From an uncultured Porphyromonadaceae bacterium (GTDB lineage: Bacteria; Bacteroidota; Bacteroidia; Bacteroidales; Muribaculaceae): a DNA stretch of 9,808 nucleotides. The stretch is taken from NCBI GenBank assembly GCA_900548705.1, contig URLF01000092.1, forward strand, positions 1 to 9,808, in the 5' to 3' direction. How positions within the stretch are numbered: the first letter of the stretch is position 1; every line of letters begins with the position of its first letter. A program made the translations under genes and the position numbers. Under the pieces are notes generated by a model. It was not told where the DNA came from, searched no databases, and saw nothing but the letters and a program-made list of their open reading frames with translations. Positions 8,063-9,808 of the stretch are shown here, in pieces.

Positions 8063-8081
8063 CGGACAAAACAACATATGA
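8047..8081. promoter_or_regulatory. Perfect 9-bp inverted repeat across promoter and start codon, candidate operator
   Basis: TCATATGTT (8047-8055) and AACATATGA (8073-8081) are exact reverse complements separated by 17 bp, with half-site centres 26 bp apart. The left arm ends at the first base of the -7 box and the right arm covers the start codons at 8078 and 8081. The left arm is upstream of the predicted transcript, so the dyad should act as DNA, not as an RNA hairpin. A dimeric regulator, possibly the neighbouring LuxR-type protein, is the likely reader; this is inference. Confidence 0.45.
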
Positions 8082-9784
8082 TGAAGAAAACCATTCTATT
8101 TTCCCTGCTATCCCTCATTGGATTGCAGACTGCCCGGGGAGAGGAGACTCAGCCTTTCGACTGGGGCAACGCCAATGTATATTTCGTGATCACCGACCGC
8201 TTCGCCAATGGTGATTCCTCCAACGATGTCAACTATGGCCGAATCGTCGATTACGGCAGCGAACGGCTGAATGCCGCGACATTCCACGGCGGCGACTTCA
8301 AGGGGATGCTCCAGAAGGCCCGGGAGGGGTATTTCAGGGAGTTGGGGGTGGATGTTGTCTGGATGACCGATGTCTACGAGCAGATTCACGGATGGATGTC
8401 GGGAAGCGGCGCCATCAATGATTTCCCCCATTACGGTTATCACGGCTATTATCCCCTCGACTACACCCAGACCGACAAGAACTACGGGACGGTAGAGGAG
8501 CTGCGCGAGCTTGTCAATGAGCTGCACAGCCAGGGAATCCGCGTGATGCTCGGCGCGAACCTCAACGACCCCGGTTATCCGACACTGCTCGACGCGGTGC
8601 AGCTCGGATTCGCCGACACTGGACTCTCTGAGCAGGAAGCCGCCACCCATATCCGCGACTGGAGCTTCGACAGGTTCTTCGAACAGCGGCTTGACTGGGA
8701 CGGCTGGTATGGCCGCGATTGGGTGAGGATGCCCGACGAGGGTTGGGACGAGTCCGACCCGCTGCAGGCCACCATCTACGGTATGCCCGACTTCAAGGAT
8801 GAGAGCGACAAGCCGACAAAGATTACCGATTTCCTGAAACGGAAATGGAATCGGGAGGGTAAAGCCAATGACCCCTGGGTAAATCCCTCGGCCCGCAAGC
8901 TGCGCGAAGACCACGACTGGAGCCCTATACAATATGTGACCGCATGGATAGCGTCATGGGTGGAGGAATTCGGCATCGACGGATTCAGGTGTGACATCGT
9001 GGAGAATGTGCATCTCAACCGGTGGAAAGAGTTGAGCGAAGCCTGCGACAGCGCGTTGGCGCGATGGCGTGCCAACCATCCCGACGACCCCGCGTCGCGA
9101 TGGACCGACCGTTTCTATATGACGGGAGATTTCGACATGGCCGGGATAGACTACAAGCCGGAGTATGCCGATGCCGGATTCTCAAGCATGGTGAACTTCT
9201 ATTTCCCCAAGCATGGCGACCTTGACGGAATCGTCTACACCTGGCAGGCATATTCCGACAGCATCCAGGCCCATCCCGGCTGGCATCCCTTCAGCTACCT
9301 CAACAACTCCTACCACAGGGATGCCGACATGGCCAATATGATTGACTGCGCCACCACCCTGTTGCTCTCTCCCGGTGTCTCCCAGCTCTTTTACGGCGAC
9401 GAGACAGGCCGCAAGCTAAGCGACGCACAATACAACGTGGACAGCGCCCAGGCATTCCGGTCAGACATGGACTGGGAGGAAATCGACACCCTGCAGCTCG
9501 ACCATTTCCGCCGTCTCGGCAAAATCAGACAGCGACACCCCGCGATCGGGAAAGGCATACAGACCACCATTGACACCCACACCTGCCACCGCAGCCTCAA
9601 CGATGACAGCCTCATAATCCGTGTGCGTCCCATCCCCGGCCAGCCCATCCGCGTCAGCCCCTTCTTCCCTGACTCCACCCTTGTGACCGACCTCTACACC
9701 GGCCAGACAGCCACCGTCCGCAACGGCACCATCACCTTCCCCCGTCACGAAAACTCCATCGCCATCCTCCACCCCGCCAACTGA
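8078..9784 (+). CDS. Secreted MalS-like GH13 alpha-amylase family protein with degenerate catalytic motifs
   Basis: 568 residues from ATG 8078 (ATG 8081 is equally possible). Upstream in-frame ATG 8051 is rejected because it lies inside the promoter and would put nine polar residues ahead of the signal peptide MMKKTILFSLLSLIGLQTARG. The mature protein follows periplasmic alpha-amylase MalS along its length: YFVITDRFANGD, FHGGDFKGM, YEQIHGWMSG, DFPHYGYHGYY, FGIDGFRCD, LLLSPGVSQLFYGDETGR and FRSDMDW are all recognisable, with a short C-terminal beta domain at about 515-568. The active-site regions deviate. Region I reads LGANLND where DVVMNH is expected (Gly159, Asp164). Region II keeps Arg and the nucleophile Asp306. 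Region III has MTGD with Asp351 in place of the acid/base Glu. Region IV reads YLNNSY (407-412) instead of YLSSHD. Fold assignment is firm; alpha-amylase activity is doubtful. It has its own promoter downstream of the regulator. Confidence 0.9.
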   Translation: MMKKTILFSLLSLIGLQTARGEETQPFDWGNANVYFVITDRFANGDSSNDVNYGRIVDYGSERLNAATFHGGDFKGMLQKAREGYFRELGVDVVWMTDVYEQIHGWMSGSGAINDFPHYGYHGYYPLDYTQTDKNYGTVEELRELVNELHSQGIRVMLGANLNDPGYPTLLDAVQLGFADTGLSEQEAATHIRDWSFDRFFEQRLDWDGWYGRDWVRMPDEGWDESDPLQATIYGMPDFKDESDKPTKITDFLKRKWNREGKANDPWVNPSARKLREDHDWSPIQYVTAWIASWVEEFGIDGFRCDIVENVHLNRWKELSEACDSALARWRANHPDDPASRWTDRFYMTGDFDMAGIDYKPEYADAGFSSMVNFYFPKHGDLDGIVYTWQAYSDSIQAHPGWHPFSYLNNSYHRDADMANMIDCATTLLLSPGVSQLFYGDETGRKLSDAQYNVDSAQAFRSDMDWEEIDTLQLDHFRRLGKIRQRHPAIGKGIQTTIDTHTCHRSLNDDSLIIRVRPIPGQPIRVSPFFPDSTLVTDLYTGQTATVRNGTITFPRHENSIAILHPAN

Positions 9785-9808
9785 CCGCCTCCCCGCCGAC
9801 TGACCGCT

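Noticed and set aside
8108..8932. 274-codon open frame on the minus strand inside the MalS-like gene
   Set aside because: It is the antisense shadow of a well-matched GH13 coding sequence. The translation has no recognisable domain, and no promoter box was seen.
9785..9808. Short tail after the MalS-like gene
   Set aside because: Only 24 bases remain. They contain no stem-loop with a T-run, so no terminator is called.

Overview
The window looks like a chromosomal stretch of a GC-rich Bacteroidales bacterium, most likely Muribaculaceae or an Alistipes-like relative. Four things support this: Bacteroidetes-type TAnnTTTG promoter boxes, A-rich or absent Shine-Dalgarno leaders, a type IX secretion-like C-terminal tail on one protein, and a gene content typical of saccharide-utilisation loci (GH3, GH13, secreted FAD oxidoreductases, SGNH-like/DNRLRE protein, LuxR-type regulator). 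All six genes are on the + strand. No SusC/SusD pair, RNA gene, mobile element or CRISPR is visible.

Region 1 (1-7136) is a tight, probably single operon. It starts with an FAD-dependent oxidoreductase whose N-terminus is cut by the window edge. A 37-bp gap leads to a secreted GH3 beta-glycosidase. A TGATG stop/start overlap follows, leading to a secreted protein with an SGNH-like domain, a DNRLRE-type domain and a T9SS-like tail. Six bases further on is a second FAD-dependent oxidoreductase, here fused to an N-terminal carbohydrate-binding-like beta-sandwich and carrying a Sec-type signal peptide. Two flavoenzymes of one family bracketing a glycosidase suggest that a sugar or glycoside is oxidised as well as hydrolysed in the envelope. 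That is inference; the substrate cannot be read from the sequence.

Region 2 (7137-8008) holds a short leader with a Bacteroidetes-type promoter and a strong hairpin, then a regulator with a PAS-like N-terminal part and a LuxR/GerE helix-turn-helix.

Region 3 (8009-9784) has a better promoter, overlapped by a perfect 9-bp inverted repeat that runs into the start codon. It drives a secreted protein clearly related to MalS-type periplasmic alpha-amylases (GH13). Its four GH13 signature regions are degenerate: the acid/base Glu is Asp, the region IV His-Asp pair is missing, and the region I Asp and His are Gly and Asp. It may therefore be a pseudo-amylase or an enzyme with changed chemistry, and it is the most unusual item in the window. 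The adjacent regulator is the obvious candidate to control it.
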